A stretch of 64,000 nt of DNA, from NCBI GenBank assembly GCA_021324015.1, contig JAJPJX010000071.1:1-64000 (forward strand), read 5' to 3'. Each line of letters starts with the position of its first letter. The first letter of the stretch is position 1. The position numbers were made by a program, and so were the translations under genes. The DNA comes from Solibacteraceae bacterium. GTDB lineage: Bacteria; Acidobacteriota; Terriglobia; Bryobacterales; Bryobacteraceae. This document shows, in pieces, positions 34,042-43,372 of the stretch. The notes beneath the pieces were generated by a model that worked only from the letters and a program-made list of their open reading frames with translations, was not told where the DNA came from and made no database searches.

Positions 34042-35655
34042 TCATCGCGCGGGAGACGGCTTTTCGCAGACGAAATTGGCGGCGTCGTCCGTGCTCCCGG
34101 AGCCCTTCCAGCGGGCCACCAAAGGGTAGGCGCAGAGCGGCCGCGTGCGCACTACTCCGCTCGACGGATTCATCCCGGACTTGTATTTGGTGGCGATGAT
34201 CTCCTCCGGCGCCACGCCTTGCTCCACCCACCGTTCCAGCGCCGCGGCCACGTCGTGCTGCGGGTCGCGCTGCGGCACGCCCGCCTGCCCGAAGACGTCC
34301 GGCCCCGGACCGCCGCCGCAATGCTGCATGCCGGGCACCATGAAGAGACGTACGAAACCGCGAGTGTCGTTCTCCCCCATGGCGGAAACCACACTCCGGT
34401 AGTAATCGATGGCGTTGAGCGGCGGAATGGCGGCGTCGCTCCAGCCGTGGTAGAGAATGAGCTTGCCGCCGCGTTCCCGGAAGCGGCGCAGATCAGGGTC
34501 GGTGGCATTCAGCGTGGCAGCCAGCTTCTTATCGGCTTGCGGAACGTCGCGGTCCACCTGAAAGGCGTGGAAGTCCCAGGCCGGGTTCTCATAGACCATG
34601 CCGCTGAAGAAATTCGTTCCGAACGCAAACAGCAGGCTCTTGGCCGGAGCCGCTCCGGTGATCCAGGGCGCCCAGCCACCGGAACCGGTCTCGCCGCCTG
34701 GCGAATAACCCGGAAAGATCTTCCGGCCCTTGGAGTCTCGCGGCCCCGCATAGATTTTTCGCAAGGCGGCAACCTGCGGCGCGGTCAGGCAGGCATCGGA
34801 CTCCGGGCCCTTGCAGCGCAACTTCTCCGGATCGAAGCGGCATTGCGACGGCTCGTCGATCACTTTGTCCTGCACGCCGTCCGAAGCGTCGCAGGCCGCT
34901 AAAGCAGCAGCCTCGATGGCGGGAAGTTTGGAGGCCGGAATGTAAGCATTTGGCTCGGCCATGGTGGCCTGGACCACCCAAAGCGCGCCGGAGAGCAGGT
35001 GGGTCCAATAGTTGGCAGGCGCCCCGGCGATAATGCCGTCGTAGTCCGCCGGAAAGCGCTGCGCTTCCATCAGGGCCTGGCGGCCCCCGTTGGAGCATGA
35101 ACTGAAATAGGAGCGGCGCGGAGTCTCTCCGTAGAACGCCGCGATGACGGCCTTGGCTTTCACCGCGGTTTCGTGAATCGCGCGGTAGCCGAAATCCACA
35201 ACCTTCTCTGGATGCCCGAGGGCCCAGGCGGCGTCCGTGCCCATGCCGTGGTGCCCCGTATCGGTGGACGCGGCGGCGTAGCCGTGGGCCACCGCACCTG
35301 CCAGGCCGGCGAAACTGATGGCCCCGGCGAAGCCGCCGTTGCCGACGCCCTGAAACTTGCCGTTCCAGTCCCTGCTGGGCATCCAGACTTCGAACTGGAT
35401 ATCGGAATCGCTGGAGGGCCGGATCACGCCGGCCACCCGGCAAAAGCCGCGGGCGACGGGGATAGGCTTGCCTTCGGGGGGAGCGAAGCTTCCCGCCGGC
35501 ACCGTCTGCGCAGCAGTAATGGTCGTGTCGGCAAGGGAGAGGTGCGCCAGGCTCTCACAGTTCGCGCCTGCCGCGGGCGCCGCCCTCAAAATCATCCCTG
35601 CCAGCAGCACCGCTGCGCCACCGCTCAGCCGCATCCGCGCTCCTCGACATCTCAT
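34042..35655 (-). CDS. secreted tannase/feruloyl esterase family protein
   Basis: 537 residues from the ATG at 35655, with GGAGGAG 5 nt upstream; a long open frame on the same strand beyond it is only a shadow of the next gene. A signal peptide ends near AAPAAGA. The CS-D-HC arrangement of tannases is present: [15 protein letters not shown] carries the nucleophile Ser next to Cys, [13 protein letters not shown] the Asp, and [11 protein letters not shown] the His next to Cys, with the Cys pair expected to be disulfide-linked. The enzyme would hydrolyse phenolic esters such as gallates or ferulates outside the cytoplasm. This family is abundant in soil Acidobacteriota. It is divergent from the ADP-ribosylglycohydrolase gene, with a 69-bp spacer. 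Confidence 0.9.
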   Translation of the reverse strand: MRCRGARMRLSGGAAVLLAGMILRAAPAAGANCESLAHLSLADTTITAAQTVPAGSFAPPEGKPIPVARGFCRVAGVIRPSSDSDIQFEVWMPSRDWNGKFQGVGNGGFAGAISFAGLAGAVAHGYAAASTDTGHHGMGTDAAWALGHPEKVVDFGYRAIHETAVKAKAVIAAFYGETPRRSYFSSCSNGGRQALMEAQRFPADYDGIIAGAPANYWTHLLSGALWVVQATMAEPNAYIPASKLPAIEAAALAACDASDGVQDKVIDEPSQCRFDPEKLRCKGPESDACLTAPQVAALRKIYAGPRDSKGRKIFPGYSPGGETGSGGWAPWITGAAPAKSLLFAFGTNFFSGMVYENPAWDFHAFQVDRDVPQADKKLAATLNATDPDLRRFRERGGKLILYHGWSDAAIPPLNAIDYYRSVVSAMGENDTRGFVRLFMVPGMQHCGGGPGPDVFGQAGVPQRDPQHDVAAALERWVEQGVAPEEIIATKYKSGMNPSSGVVRTRPLCAYPLVARWKGSGSTDDAANFVCEKPSPAR

Positions 35656-35712
35656 CGCTGCTCCTCCGAACCTGTCTATCTTACGCCCCGCGGGGCGGCG
35701 CCGCACGCAGCG

Positions 35713-35718
35713 TACAAT
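35713..35718 (+). promoter_or_regulatory. -10 box of a putative leaderless ADP-ribosylglycohydrolase message
   Basis: TACAAT (5 of 6) ends 6 nt before the ATG at 35725, so transcription would begin at or near the start codon. There is no separate Shine-Dalgarno sequence. Confidence 0.4.
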
Positions 35719-35724
35719 CGGGGT

Positions 35725-37263
35725 ATGCGATCTCTTGTTCTGATTGCCGCCGGGCTGCTGGCTGGGGCCGGCCCGGTCTCCCGGTACCGTGAGATCCCGC
35801 TCGCCGAACTCCACGACCGCATCGCCGGCGGCTGGGCCGGGCAGATGATCGGGGTGAGCTTCGGCGCTCCCACAGAGTTCCGGTCCAACGCCCGGATCAA
35901 CGATGCGTCGCTGCCTGCGTGGACCCCCGAGCGCGTCTCCAACTCGCTCCAGCAGGATGATCTCTACGTCGACATGACCTTCGCCCAGGTGCTCGACGAC
36001 AAGGGCCTGGATGCCACCACCGAGGACTTCGGCGCCATGTTCCGGGAGGCGCGCTACAGCCTCTGGCACGCCAACCTGGGCGCGCGGCGGGCCCTGCGGC
36101 GCGGCGTCCCGGCCACGCTCTCCGGTACCCCCAGGTACAACGTGCACGCCAACGACATCGACTTCCAGATCGAGAGCGATTTCATCGGCCTGATGGCCCC
36201 CGGATTGCCGCAGGCGGCCAACGACATCGCCTGGCGCGCCGGACGCGTCATGAACTTCGGCGACGGCATCTACGGCGGCATGTTCGTCTCCGGAATGTAC
36301 GCGGCTGCGTTTTTCGAGAAGGACCCGCGCCGCGTGGTGGAAGCCGGCCTGGCCTCGATTCCCGCCCGCAGCCCCTACGCGCTGCTCATCCGCGACGTGC
36401 TCGACTGGAGCCGCACCTATCCCCAGGATTGGAAGAAGGTTTGGAGCCTCGTCGAAGAAAAGTGGGACAAGCGCGACCCGTGCCCCGAAGGGGCGCTGCG
36501 GCCGTTCAACATCGATGCCAAGCTGAACGGCGCCTATATCGCGCTGGGGCTTCTGTACGGCGGCAGGGATTTCGGCAAAACCATCGAGATTGCTACGCGC
36601 GCCGGGCAGGATTCGGACTGTAATCCGGCCAGCGCCGGCGGCATCCTGGGCGTGATGCTCGGATATCAGGCCATTCCCGATGTGTGGAAGGGCGGTATCC
36701 CCGCGCTCGCCGATCAGAAGTTCGCCTATACCAACTTTTCGTTCCACAGCATCGTGGCCAGCACGGAAAAGCGCGCCATCGCGCTGGTGGAGAAGACCGG
36801 CGGGCGGCGCGAGGGCGACCGGCTCCTGGTCAAGGTGCAGCCCCCGAGGCCGCCCAGGCTGGAGGTCTGGGACGATTACGGCGCACCGGTCGACCGCATA
36901 GCCGCCGGCGACGCGCGCTGGAAGTTCGCGGGTCCGTGGCAGCCCGAACCGGGGAATCCCAAGGCCCGGCTGGCATCCGCCCAGGGCGCCGAAGCCGCTA
37001 TCACCTTCGAAGGCACCGGCGCTATCATCGCGGGCAGCTACCTGCCCTCCGGGGGCAAGTACGATGTGTACCTCGACGGCAAACTGGACCGCACACTGGA
37101 TGCCTACTCGGATGAAGAGAGCACGAAATTCCGGGATGACGTCTGGCACGCCTTCGGGCTGAAGCCAGGACCGCACACGGTGCGGGTGGTGGTACGCGGC
37201 GAGAGCTATCCGGGGTCGCGCGGGTCCGATGTCTCGATTGAGGACCTGGTCTTATTCCGCTGA
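35725..37263 (+). CDS. exported ADP-ribosylglycohydrolase-family protein with C-terminal beta domain
   Basis: 512 residues. A short signal-like N-terminus ([13 protein letters not shown]) precedes the catalytic domain. Metal-ligand motifs are [15 protein letters not shown] and [20 protein letters not shown], both typical of ARH/DraG-type hydrolases, which remove ADP-ribose or act on related N-glycosides. Residues about 385-512 ([46 protein letters not shown]) look like a carbohydrate-binding-type beta-sandwich. Export and the fused domain make intracellular protein de-ADP-ribosylation unlikely; a sugar or nucleoside substrate is more probable. The 3' end overlaps the converging DUF488 gene by 12 nt. 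Confidence 0.82.
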   Translation: MRSLVLIAAGLLAGAGPVSRYREIPLAELHDRIAGGWAGQMIGVSFGAPTEFRSNARINDASLPAWTPERVSNSLQQDDLYVDMTFAQVLDDKGLDATTEDFGAMFREARYSLWHANLGARRALRRGVPATLSGTPRYNVHANDIDFQIESDFIGLMAPGLPQAANDIAWRAGRVMNFGDGIYGGMFVSGMYAAAFFEKDPRRVVEAGLASIPARSPYALLIRDVLDWSRTYPQDWKKVWSLVEEKWDKRDPCPEGALRPFNIDAKLNGAYIALGLLYGGRDFGKTIEIATRAGQDSDCNPASAGGILGVMLGYQAIPDVWKGGIPALADQKFAYTNFSFHSIVASTEKRAIALVEKTGGRREGDRLLVKVQPPRPPRLEVWDDYGAPVDRIAAGDARWKFAGPWQPEPGNPKARLASAQGAEAAITFEGTGAIIAGSYLPSGGKYDVYLDGKLDRTLDAYSDEESTKFRDDVWHAFGLKPGPHTVRVVVRGESYPGSRGSDVSIEDLVLFR

Positions 37264-37797
37264 ATGCAGCAGGCTCGGCTGTTCGGGATTTGCCGGATAG
37301 GTGACTGTGGTTCCCTCTACTTGGGCGAACGAGGTGAGTGCGTGGGGTTCGCGCCGCGCGGGGCTGAGGATATGCCCCACCGGCACGCCGCGCGCGGCGA
37401 GCGCGTCGGAAACCAGCGATCTGTGACAGCGCCAAGGCACCGCCTCCGCGCACATGATGGCGATCTGGTTCCTTTCTGAAAGGTGGATCAGGCCTTCCAA
37501 CGCGGCGGCAAACTCGCGCGTCCGCATGTAGTCCGCAAACCCGCGGAAGCCGGCGCTACGCCAAGCCGTGTTCGGAGAGTCCGCGCGGGGGTGGCGCAGC
37601 CCGCCGAGCGACGGCAGATGCCGGTAAGCAATGCCCGCAGGCTTGAGCGACTCCGGCAATGTGTCGCGATTGAACTGCGGGTTGTGGCGCGAGCGGGGAA
37701 CCGTGCGGATATCCACCAGGGTCCGGACGCCATGCGCCCGCAGGAGCGCGATGAATTCCTCGATCGGGCGCGTGGAATGTCCTACGGTCAGGATCAT
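37252..37797 (-). CDS. DUF488 family protein
   Basis: 181 residues. LTVGHSTRPIEEFIALLRAH at the N-terminus, then LVDIRTVPRSRHNPQFN and a late CAEAVPWRCHRSLVSDALA are the DUF488 signature. The CxxxxxxCHR motif resembles a rhodanese-like or metal site, but the family has no settled reaction. The ATG at 37797 overlaps the stop of the NnrS gene by 4 nt, so it is translationally coupled to it. Its end overlaps the converging ADP-ribosylglycohydrolase gene. Confidence 0.85.
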   Translation of the reverse strand: MILTVGHSTRPIEEFIALLRAHGVRTLVDIRTVPRSRHNPQFNRDTLPESLKPAGIAYRHLPSLGGLRHPRADSPNTAWRSAGFRGFADYMRTREFAAALEGLIHLSERNQIAIMCAEAVPWRCHRSLVSDALAARGVPVGHILSPARREPHALTSFAQVEGTTVTYPANPEQPSLLHSAE

Positions 37798-39347
37798 ATC
37801 CGTTTGACCTTCAGTGCCCGGGCCAGGCGCCGGTCGAAGTAATCGCGCAGCAGGGCCACTAGCGGCTCCCAGCTTACCCCATCCGCTTCGGCGGCCTCCT
37901 TGAGCGTCAGAAAGCGCGGTACGCGCCGCATCTGCCCGAGGGTCTGCAGGCCCGCCTCCACAAGTAGCCTCCGCGTTCCCGGATAGCTGGTCACGTACCA
38001 ATAAAGCGGCAGGTTCTCATGCACGCTCTGCGCCTCGATCCAGGCGGGCATGGGAGAGAACAAAGTGCGCCCCAGGTTCCAGGCGAACAGCAACACCGCG
38101 GTCAGTTCGATGCACGCGGAAACCGGCAGCAGGCGCCAGGCGAACGGTGCGGAACCGGAGTAGGCCAGCGGCTCCGCGGTGACGCGCAGCGTGCAGCCAG
38201 CAGTCAGCAGCGCCATAGCCCAGAGCATCAACCGCAGGCTCCACAACTCCCGGCTGTTCAGAAACGATGGCAGAATGCGGGGGCCCAGAGAGAAGATCAG
38301 CGTGGCCAGGAAACCCACCGTGAACGCGTGTCGCGAGGCGCCGGTGAGGCCGCGCGAAACGCCGGCCAGGGGCAGCAGTGCGGAAACGATCAGCCAGGCG
38401 AAAGCAGCGCGCACGAACCACGGATAGCGCGGATCCACGCCGATCAGTTTGGCCGGGCGCGGCGCCGGGTGGAAGATGCGCAGGGACCAGCAGGCCGCGA
38501 GCACCGCCATCGCGAGCAGGCCGGACGCGAGACGCTCGAAGCCGGCCAGCATCCCGCTGGCTCCCAGCACCAACGCGGCCATACCCACCCGGGCGGCGCG
38601 CGCGCCGGGCGGTTCCAGTCCCAGAAACGCGGGCAGAAAGCGTGTGCTGAAGCCCCACACGATCGGAAAGCAGAAGATCCAGAGAGCCAGTCCTACCAGC
38701 ATTCGATCCCGCGCCTCGGGGATGAGGGGCGACGCCGGCGGCGGCCATACGAAGGCCAGTTGCAGAGCCAGCACCACCAGCATACCGCCGAATCCGGCAA
38801 AGACTAACTGGTTCCACAACTCCAGCCGGCGGCGGGATTTGCTGGAGGCCGTACATTGCCAGACCAGCAGCAGGGCCGCCGCCAGTTCCGCCGCGGCGGC
38901 CAGGGGCCAGATCGTGCGCCAGTGCCAGTCCCAGAGCGCAGAAAACCAGCGCGCCGCAACCGCCCCTGTCCACAGGCCGAACATCGCCCAGCCTAGAGCT
39001 AGCGAGCGAATGACGCCGCCGCGAAACTTGGGCACGGCGTAGAGAGAGATGCCCAGGAAAAACGCACCCACCCAGCCGAATAGCTGCGCCTGCCCGTGGC
39101 TCTGAATCCACACCGCGGAAGCCGCTTCCACGCTGTGGCGGGCACTGATGCTCAGCAGGTTCCAGACACCCAGCAGGGTGCCCGGCAAGACCAGGAAAAC
39201 CAGCCCGGCCAGAATAAACGCGGCTAGAAGACGCGCCAGACGGCGTTCCGGCAGGGGATCGGCCAGCAGCGGTTTTTCACCGCGTTCTTCGCGCTGCAGA
39301 GCCTCGCGCCAGGCGGCCGGCAGCGGCGTCGATGGCCGGAGTGGCAT
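37794..39347 (-). CDS. NnrS-type membrane protein with C-terminal DUF1858-like segment
   Basis: 517 residues. About twelve hydrophobic segments with conserved His positions (SHGQAQLFGWVGAFFLGI, SRHAFTVGFLATLIFSLGPR) match NnrS, a heme-copper membrane protein linked to nitric oxide tolerance. Residues about 450-510 (RRLLVEAGLQTLGQM, then FLTLKEAAEADGVSWEPLVA) resemble DUF1858, a domain found in nitrite/NO-related proteins, here apparently without its Cys pair. The fusion is unusual. DUF488 follows with a 4-nt overlap. A ClC gene precedes it on the same strand with 40 nt between them, so the MarR-ClC-NnrS-DUF488 genes could form one transcript. Confidence 0.82.
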   Translation of the reverse strand: MPLRPSTPLPAAWREALQREERGEKPLLADPLPERRLARLLAAFILAGLVFLVLPGTLLGVWNLLSISARHSVEAASAVWIQSHGQAQLFGWVGAFFLGISLYAVPKFRGGVIRSLALGWAMFGLWTGAVAARWFSALWDWHWRTIWPLAAAAELAAALLLVWQCTASSKSRRRLELWNQLVFAGFGGMLVVLALQLAFVWPPPASPLIPEARDRMLVGLALWIFCFPIVWGFSTRFLPAFLGLEPPGARAARVGMAALVLGASGMLAGFERLASGLLAMAVLAACWSLRIFHPAPRPAKLIGVDPRYPWFVRAAFAWLIVSALLPLAGVSRGLTGASRHAFTVGFLATLIFSLGPRILPSFLNSRELWSLRLMLWAMALLTAGCTLRVTAEPLAYSGSAPFAWRLLPVSACIELTAVLLFAWNLGRTLFSPMPAWIEAQSVHENLPLYWYVTSYPGTRRLLVEAGLQTLGQMRRVPRFLTLKEAAEADGVSWEPLVALLRDYFDRRLARALKVKRI

Positions 39348-39387
39348 GGCACCTCCGCTCTCAGCATCCCACGGCGGGGGCCCGCCG

Positions 39388-41232
39388 TCAGGTGACCTCC
39401 GTCACGCGCTTGGTCTCCGGGCCCGCTCCGAACGGCAGGTGCAGCCGCAGGACCCGCTCGCGGTGGCGTTCTTCTTCCAGGCTCCGGCTGCGGGCTCGCA
39501 GCAGGTCTTCGAGCGAGACTACTCCCGCCAGTTTCTTTGTCTGTCGGTCCTCGAGCACTGGGAAGCGGGTAAAGCCCGTTTCGGCCATGCGATAGACCAC
39601 CACGCGCAGAGGTTCGTCGGCGTATGACACTACCGGGTCGCGGCGGGCGGCGGAGGCTAGAGGACCGCCTGCCCATCCTTCGCGCACGAGCTTTCCTAGG
39701 TGGTTGCGCGTGACTACGGCAACCAAGCGCCGGTCGTCGTCCACCACCGGGTACAGGAGTTGTCCGCGCCGGCTGTGATCCTCATGCAGCGACTGCGCCA
39801 GGCTTTGGCAAGTGGCCGCGGCGGGAAGTGCCACAATGTTGGTGCGCATCACTTCCCGTACGGTAAGGACTTCCATGGGATCCACCGTATACTCGCAGCT
39901 CAGGTGGTACCCGCGCCGCGCGATCTTCTCCGTCAAAATGGAGCGCTTCAGCGTCAGCACGGTGAACGTATGGGCCGCGATCACCGCCAGCAGCAGCGGT
40001 AGCAGCATGCTCACATCATGGGTCAGTTCCAGCGAGAAGATCACCGCCGTGAAGGGAATGCGCATGGTGCCGCCCAAAGCTGCGCCCATGCTGACCAGAG
40101 GCCAGAAGCCCGCTCCATAGTGCGGCAGAAACATGGCCTCCACCCCGCCAAGCGCCCCGCCCATCATCAGCAGCGGCGCCAGCACGCCGCCCGAGGTGCC
40201 CGAGCCTAGGGAGACCGACCAGATGACCGACTTGACCATCAGAATACCCACAATCGTGGCGCGCGGCACGTCTCCCTGGAGCAGCCTGCCGATGGTGTCG
40301 TAGCCTACGCCCAGCGCCTGCGGGAAGATCAGGCCGCCCAGGCCCACCACAAGCCCGCCGATCGCCGGCCACCACATCCAGTGGATGGGCAGCAGGCGGA
40401 AGGCGTCTTCCACCACGTAGATGGAATTGCTCACCAGGTAGGAAAGGACACCCGCCAGAACCCCTGCCAGCAGGCAGCCGGCCAGCCCTATGGGTCCGAT
40501 GAAGATCGGATGCGCCGGCACAGGGAACAGCGGCCCCAGGCCCAGAAGATAACGGCGCGTGGCGGCCGCCGTGACGCTAGCCAGCGCCACGGGAATCAGG
40601 CTGCGCGGTTTCCACTCGAACAACAACAGTTCCACGGCCAGCAGCACGGAAGCCACTGGCGCGGCAAAAGTGGCGGACATGCCGGCGGCTGCGCCCGCGG
40701 CCAAGAGCGTCTTGCGCTCGTTAGCGGTGAGGCGGAACAGTTGCGCGATCATGGAGCCGAAGGCTCCACCCGTCATGATGATAGGGCCTTCCGCGCCGAA
40801 CGGCCCTCCCGATCCGATGGCAATGGCCGAAGAAACCGGCTTCAGAATGGCCACCTTGGGCTCTACCTTGCTGCCGTTGATCAGAATCGACTCCAGCGCT
40901 TCGGGAATGCCGTGGCCGCGGATTTTCTCCGAACCGTAGCGCGCCATCACGCCGACGATCAGCGAACCCGCCACCGGCACCAGGATCTCCATCCAGCCCA
41001 GGTGATTGTCCGCCGGCGAGGCCATCGAAGCACTCCATCGCTGGAAGAAAAACAGGTTGGTAAACAGGCCGATCAGCCGCAGCAGAGCCAGCGCCACCCA
41101 GGCGCCCACAAAGCCGATGACCAGCGCCAGCGAAGAAATGGCAAACACGCGCGGTGTGATCGTGTAATCGCCGAGGTCGAGGCCGTGCTCCCCGCCGCGC
41201 ACTTCCTTCCAACGTTGTTTGAGACTGCCCAT
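39388..41232 (-). CDS. ClC-family chloride channel/antiporter with tandem CBS domains
   Basis: 614 residues. The filter motifs are GHGIPEAL and GSGGPFGAEGP with the gating Glu at position 148; LGSGTSGGVLAPLLMMGG gives the third conserved loop. Ten or more transmembrane helices end near residue 435. Two CBS domains follow (LTVREVMRTNIVALPA, then FTRFPVLEDRQTKKLAGVVS), which usually sense adenosine nucleotides. It probably moves Cl- (with or without H+) across the inner membrane. Channel versus antiporter cannot be fixed by eye. It is directly downstream of a MarR gene with a 1-nt overlap, so it is likely controlled by it. Confidence 0.9.
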   Translation of the reverse strand: MGSLKQRWKEVRGGEHGLDLGDYTITPRVFAISSLALVIGFVGAWVALALLRLIGLFTNLFFFQRWSASMASPADNHLGWMEILVPVAGSLIVGVMARYGSEKIRGHGIPEALESILINGSKVEPKVAILKPVSSAIAIGSGGPFGAEGPIIMTGGAFGSMIAQLFRLTANERKTLLAAGAAAGMSATFAAPVASVLLAVELLLFEWKPRSLIPVALASVTAAATRRYLLGLGPLFPVPAHPIFIGPIGLAGCLLAGVLAGVLSYLVSNSIYVVEDAFRLLPIHWMWWPAIGGLVVGLGGLIFPQALGVGYDTIGRLLQGDVPRATIVGILMVKSVIWSVSLGSGTSGGVLAPLLMMGGALGGVEAMFLPHYGAGFWPLVSMGAALGGTMRIPFTAVIFSLELTHDVSMLLPLLLAVIAAHTFTVLTLKRSILTEKIARRGYHLSCEYTVDPMEVLTVREVMRTNIVALPAAATCQSLAQSLHEDHSRRGQLLYPVVDDDRRLVAVVTRNHLGKLVREGWAGGPLASAARRDPVVSYADEPLRVVVYRMAETGFTRFPVLEDRQTKKLAGVVSLEDLLRARSRSLEEERHRERVLRLHLPFGAGPETKRVTEVT

Positions 41233-41687
41233 CAGGTCGGCCCTCCAAGTTGCTCCGCGGCGCCCTCCCGGGGCATCAGAGCTTCCAAAGCGCGAACCAG
41301 CGAGGGCGCGGCTGACTGCAGTTCCGCGCGATGATCCAGGGAAAGCCGGTGCAAGATCTGTTCTCCTTCCGGCGTCAGCCGAACGTACACATGACGCTTA
41401 TCTGCCTGGCTGCGTGAGCGCTCCACCAGACCGTGCTGCTCCAGGCGGTCCACCATTCCCACGATGCTGTGGTGCCGTCGCATCAGATGTGCTGCCAAGC
41501 CACCGATGGTCACCTCACCGCGCAGAGCCAGGGCCTTCACCGACAGCAGCAGTTGGTGTTGCCGGGTTTCCAGGCCTGCGCGGGCCGCCGCCTGTTCGCT
41601 GAAACTCAAGAAACGCCGGATCTGGAATCGGAACTCGGCGAGCGCCTGGAATTCTTCGGGCTTCAAATCGTTTTGGATACGCCCCAA
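41232..41687 (-). CDS. MarR-family regulator
   Basis: 151 residues starting at a TTG. The winged helix is in VTIGGLAAHLMRRHHSIVGMVDRLEQHGLVERSRSQ, with the wing KRHVYVRLTPEGEQILH. The gene overlaps the ClC start by 1 nt (TGATG). A perfect 17-bp palindrome covers the likely -10 region just upstream, which suggests autoregulation of the MarR-ClC unit. The ligand is unknown; an acid, osmotic or phenolic signal would be typical of the family. The start lacks a ribosome site. Confidence 0.88.
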   Translation of the reverse strand: MGRIQNDLKPEEFQALAEFRFQIRRFLSFSEQAAARAGLETRQHQLLLSVKALALRGEVTIGGLAAHLMRRHHSIVGMVDRLEQHGLVERSRSQADKRHVYVRLTPEGEQILHRLSLDHRAELQSAAPSLVRALEALMPREGAAEQLGGPT

Positions 41688-41694
41688 GCTAAAA

Positions 41695-41711
41695 ATATCG
41701 TAACACGATAT
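41695..41711. promoter_or_regulatory. putative MarR operator
   Basis: ATATCGT-AAC-ACGATAT is a perfect 7-bp inverted repeat with a 3-bp spacer. On the minus strand it overlaps a TACGAT -10 candidate 9 nt before the TTG start of the MarR gene. Confidence 0.65.
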
Positions 41712-41759
41712 ATTCGGCCCGGCAAGCGTTTCCCACCTCCGGCAGCGCTGACGGAGACT

Positions 41760-43316
41760 CTATTGCTCCAGCACGCGCTGCAGGACACGGCTCAGCGAAG
41801 CAATGGTCCAGGGTTTGGGGACGACCGCCAGAAATCCGTATTCGGCCGCGCTAGCCATGACGGGGTCATCGGAGTAGCCGCTGGAGACGATAGCTTTGAC
41901 TCGCGGGTCGATCTGGCGCATCCGGCGGAGGGATTCCACTCCTCCCATGCCGCCGGGGACCGTGAGATCCAGCACCACGGCCCGGAACGGGCGGCCCGAC
42001 TCCACCGCGGCGCGGTAGAGCGCCACCGCTTCGGCGCCATCGGCGGCGCACACGACCTCGTAGCCGAGGCGACCCAGAGCCTTGCGCGAGAGTTCGCGAA
42101 TCAGATCTTCGTCGTCCATAACGAGAATTCGACCCGAGCCGCATCCGGGGCCCTGGACCATGCCAGCTTCGCGTGCCGACTCGACAGCGGCGGGCAGATA
42201 CAGAACCACGCGGGTTCCGTGGCCGGGGGAGGACTCGGCGGCGATGTGGCCCTGGTGCTTGTGCACGACGGCATATGCGGTAGCCAGGCCCAGGCCGCGC
42301 CCGCCCCGGCGGGTGCTGAAATACGGATCGAAGATGCGGGGCAGGTCTTCGGGCGAAATGCCGTGGCCCCGGTCGTGAACCGTCAGCCGGACATAGCGCC
42401 CGGCTGGGAGAGGAAGGGCATCCGAAGCGACATCGGCATTTTCGGCGCGCACCTCGACGGCGCCGCCTTCCGGCATCGCCTGCGCGGCGTTGAGCACCAC
42501 GTTCTGGATCACCTGGCTGATCTGCCCGGGATCCACATCCACCGGCCAAAGGTCGGCGGGTACGTGCAGTTCCAGCCGGCAAGCGGAGCCCTGGAGGACG
42601 GAAGCGGCGGACTCGGACGCGATTTCGCCCAAAGAACTGGCGCGGCGCACCGGCGCGCCACCCTTGGCGAACGTCAGCAGTTGCAGGCTGAGACCGCTGG
42701 CGCGGGCGCAGGCCCGCTCCGCATCGGCCAACACCTCGGAAAGGGTCCCTTCCGGCCCGGCCTCCAAGCGGGCGAGGGCCAGGTTCCCGGCGATCGCCGT
42801 AAGGATGTTGTTGAAATCGTGCGCGATTCCTCCCGCCAGCACCCCCAGCGATTCCATCTTGCGTGCCTGCAGCAGCTCTTCCTCGACCTTGTGCCGCTCC
42901 TGCATTTCCCGGCGCAGCCGCTCGTTGCTGCGCTGGAGTTCCTCGTTTCGTTCACTGACTTTGCGAATCAGGCTGGTGACGTTCTGTGCGTGACCCAGGA
43001 CGCAGGCGTCACCCCCGGCGGGTTGGTGCAAGCGGTTGCGGTACAGCCAGGTCTGCTCGGTGCCATCACGCGCCAGCATGCGCATGAACCCGGTATCGCT
43101 CCCCTCGCGGTGAATCCGCTCCAGATATCCGGCAAGCAAAGACCGCACTTGGGGAGCCAGGAAGTCCGCGAGATTCCGTCCGACGCCTTCCCCGGCGCAA
43201 TAGCCCAAAGATTCGGCGGCGGCCGGGTTGATGTACAGCAGCACCCCGCTGAGGTCGTGGATACACATCAGCCCCAGCCCTTCTTCCACCAGACCGCGAT
43301 AAAGATCCTGCGACAA
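41760..43316 (-). CDS. hybrid sensor histidine kinase (PAS, HisKA, HATPase, receiver)
   Basis: 518 residues from the TTG at 43316; the frame remains open to an ATG at 43400, but that would overlap the divergent amidohydrolase gene. A PAS domain (LMCIHDLSGVLLYINPAAA) comes first. A coiled coil and HisKA with the phospho-His in LAGGIAHDFNNIL follow. The HATPase part has QVIQNVVLNAAQAMP, LTVHDRGHGISPED and GLGLATAYAVVHKHQG. A C-terminal receiver (ILVMDDEDLIREL, VLDLTVPGGMGG, VPKPW) completes the protein. No transmembrane segment or signal peptide is seen, so it is probably cytoplasmic. Output partners are not adjacent. Confidence 0.88.
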   Translation of the reverse strand: MSQDLYRGLVEEGLGLMCIHDLSGVLLYINPAAAESLGYCAGEGVGRNLADFLAPQVRSLLAGYLERIHREGSDTGFMRMLARDGTEQTWLYRNRLHQPAGGDACVLGHAQNVTSLIRKVSERNEELQRSNERLRREMQERHKVEEELLQARKMESLGVLAGGIAHDFNNILTAIAGNLALARLEAGPEGTLSEVLADAERACARASGLSLQLLTFAKGGAPVRRASSLGEIASESAASVLQGSACRLELHVPADLWPVDVDPGQISQVIQNVVLNAAQAMPEGGAVEVRAENADVASDALPLPAGRYVRLTVHDRGHGISPEDLPRIFDPYFSTRRGGRGLGLATAYAVVHKHQGHIAAESSPGHGTRVVLYLPAAVESAREAGMVQGPGCGSGRILVMDDEDLIRELSRKALGRLGYEVVCAADGAEAVALYRAAVESGRPFRAVVLDLTVPGGMGGVESLRRMRQIDPRVKAIVSSGYSDDPVMASAAEYGFLAVVPKPWTIASLSRVLQRVLEQ

Positions 43317-43372
43317 TCTTCGTATTTTAGCCCTTGGTGATATACTGCACCAAACTACAGAAGGTCCTCCCG

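Noticed and set aside
35656-37176. Long minus-strand open frame upstream of the tannase gene (the frame totals 1044 codons)
   Set aside because: The part beyond the tannase start at 35655 is antisense to the ADP-ribosylglycohydrolase gene, whose protein has clear motifs; GC-rich DNA often leaves such shadows open.
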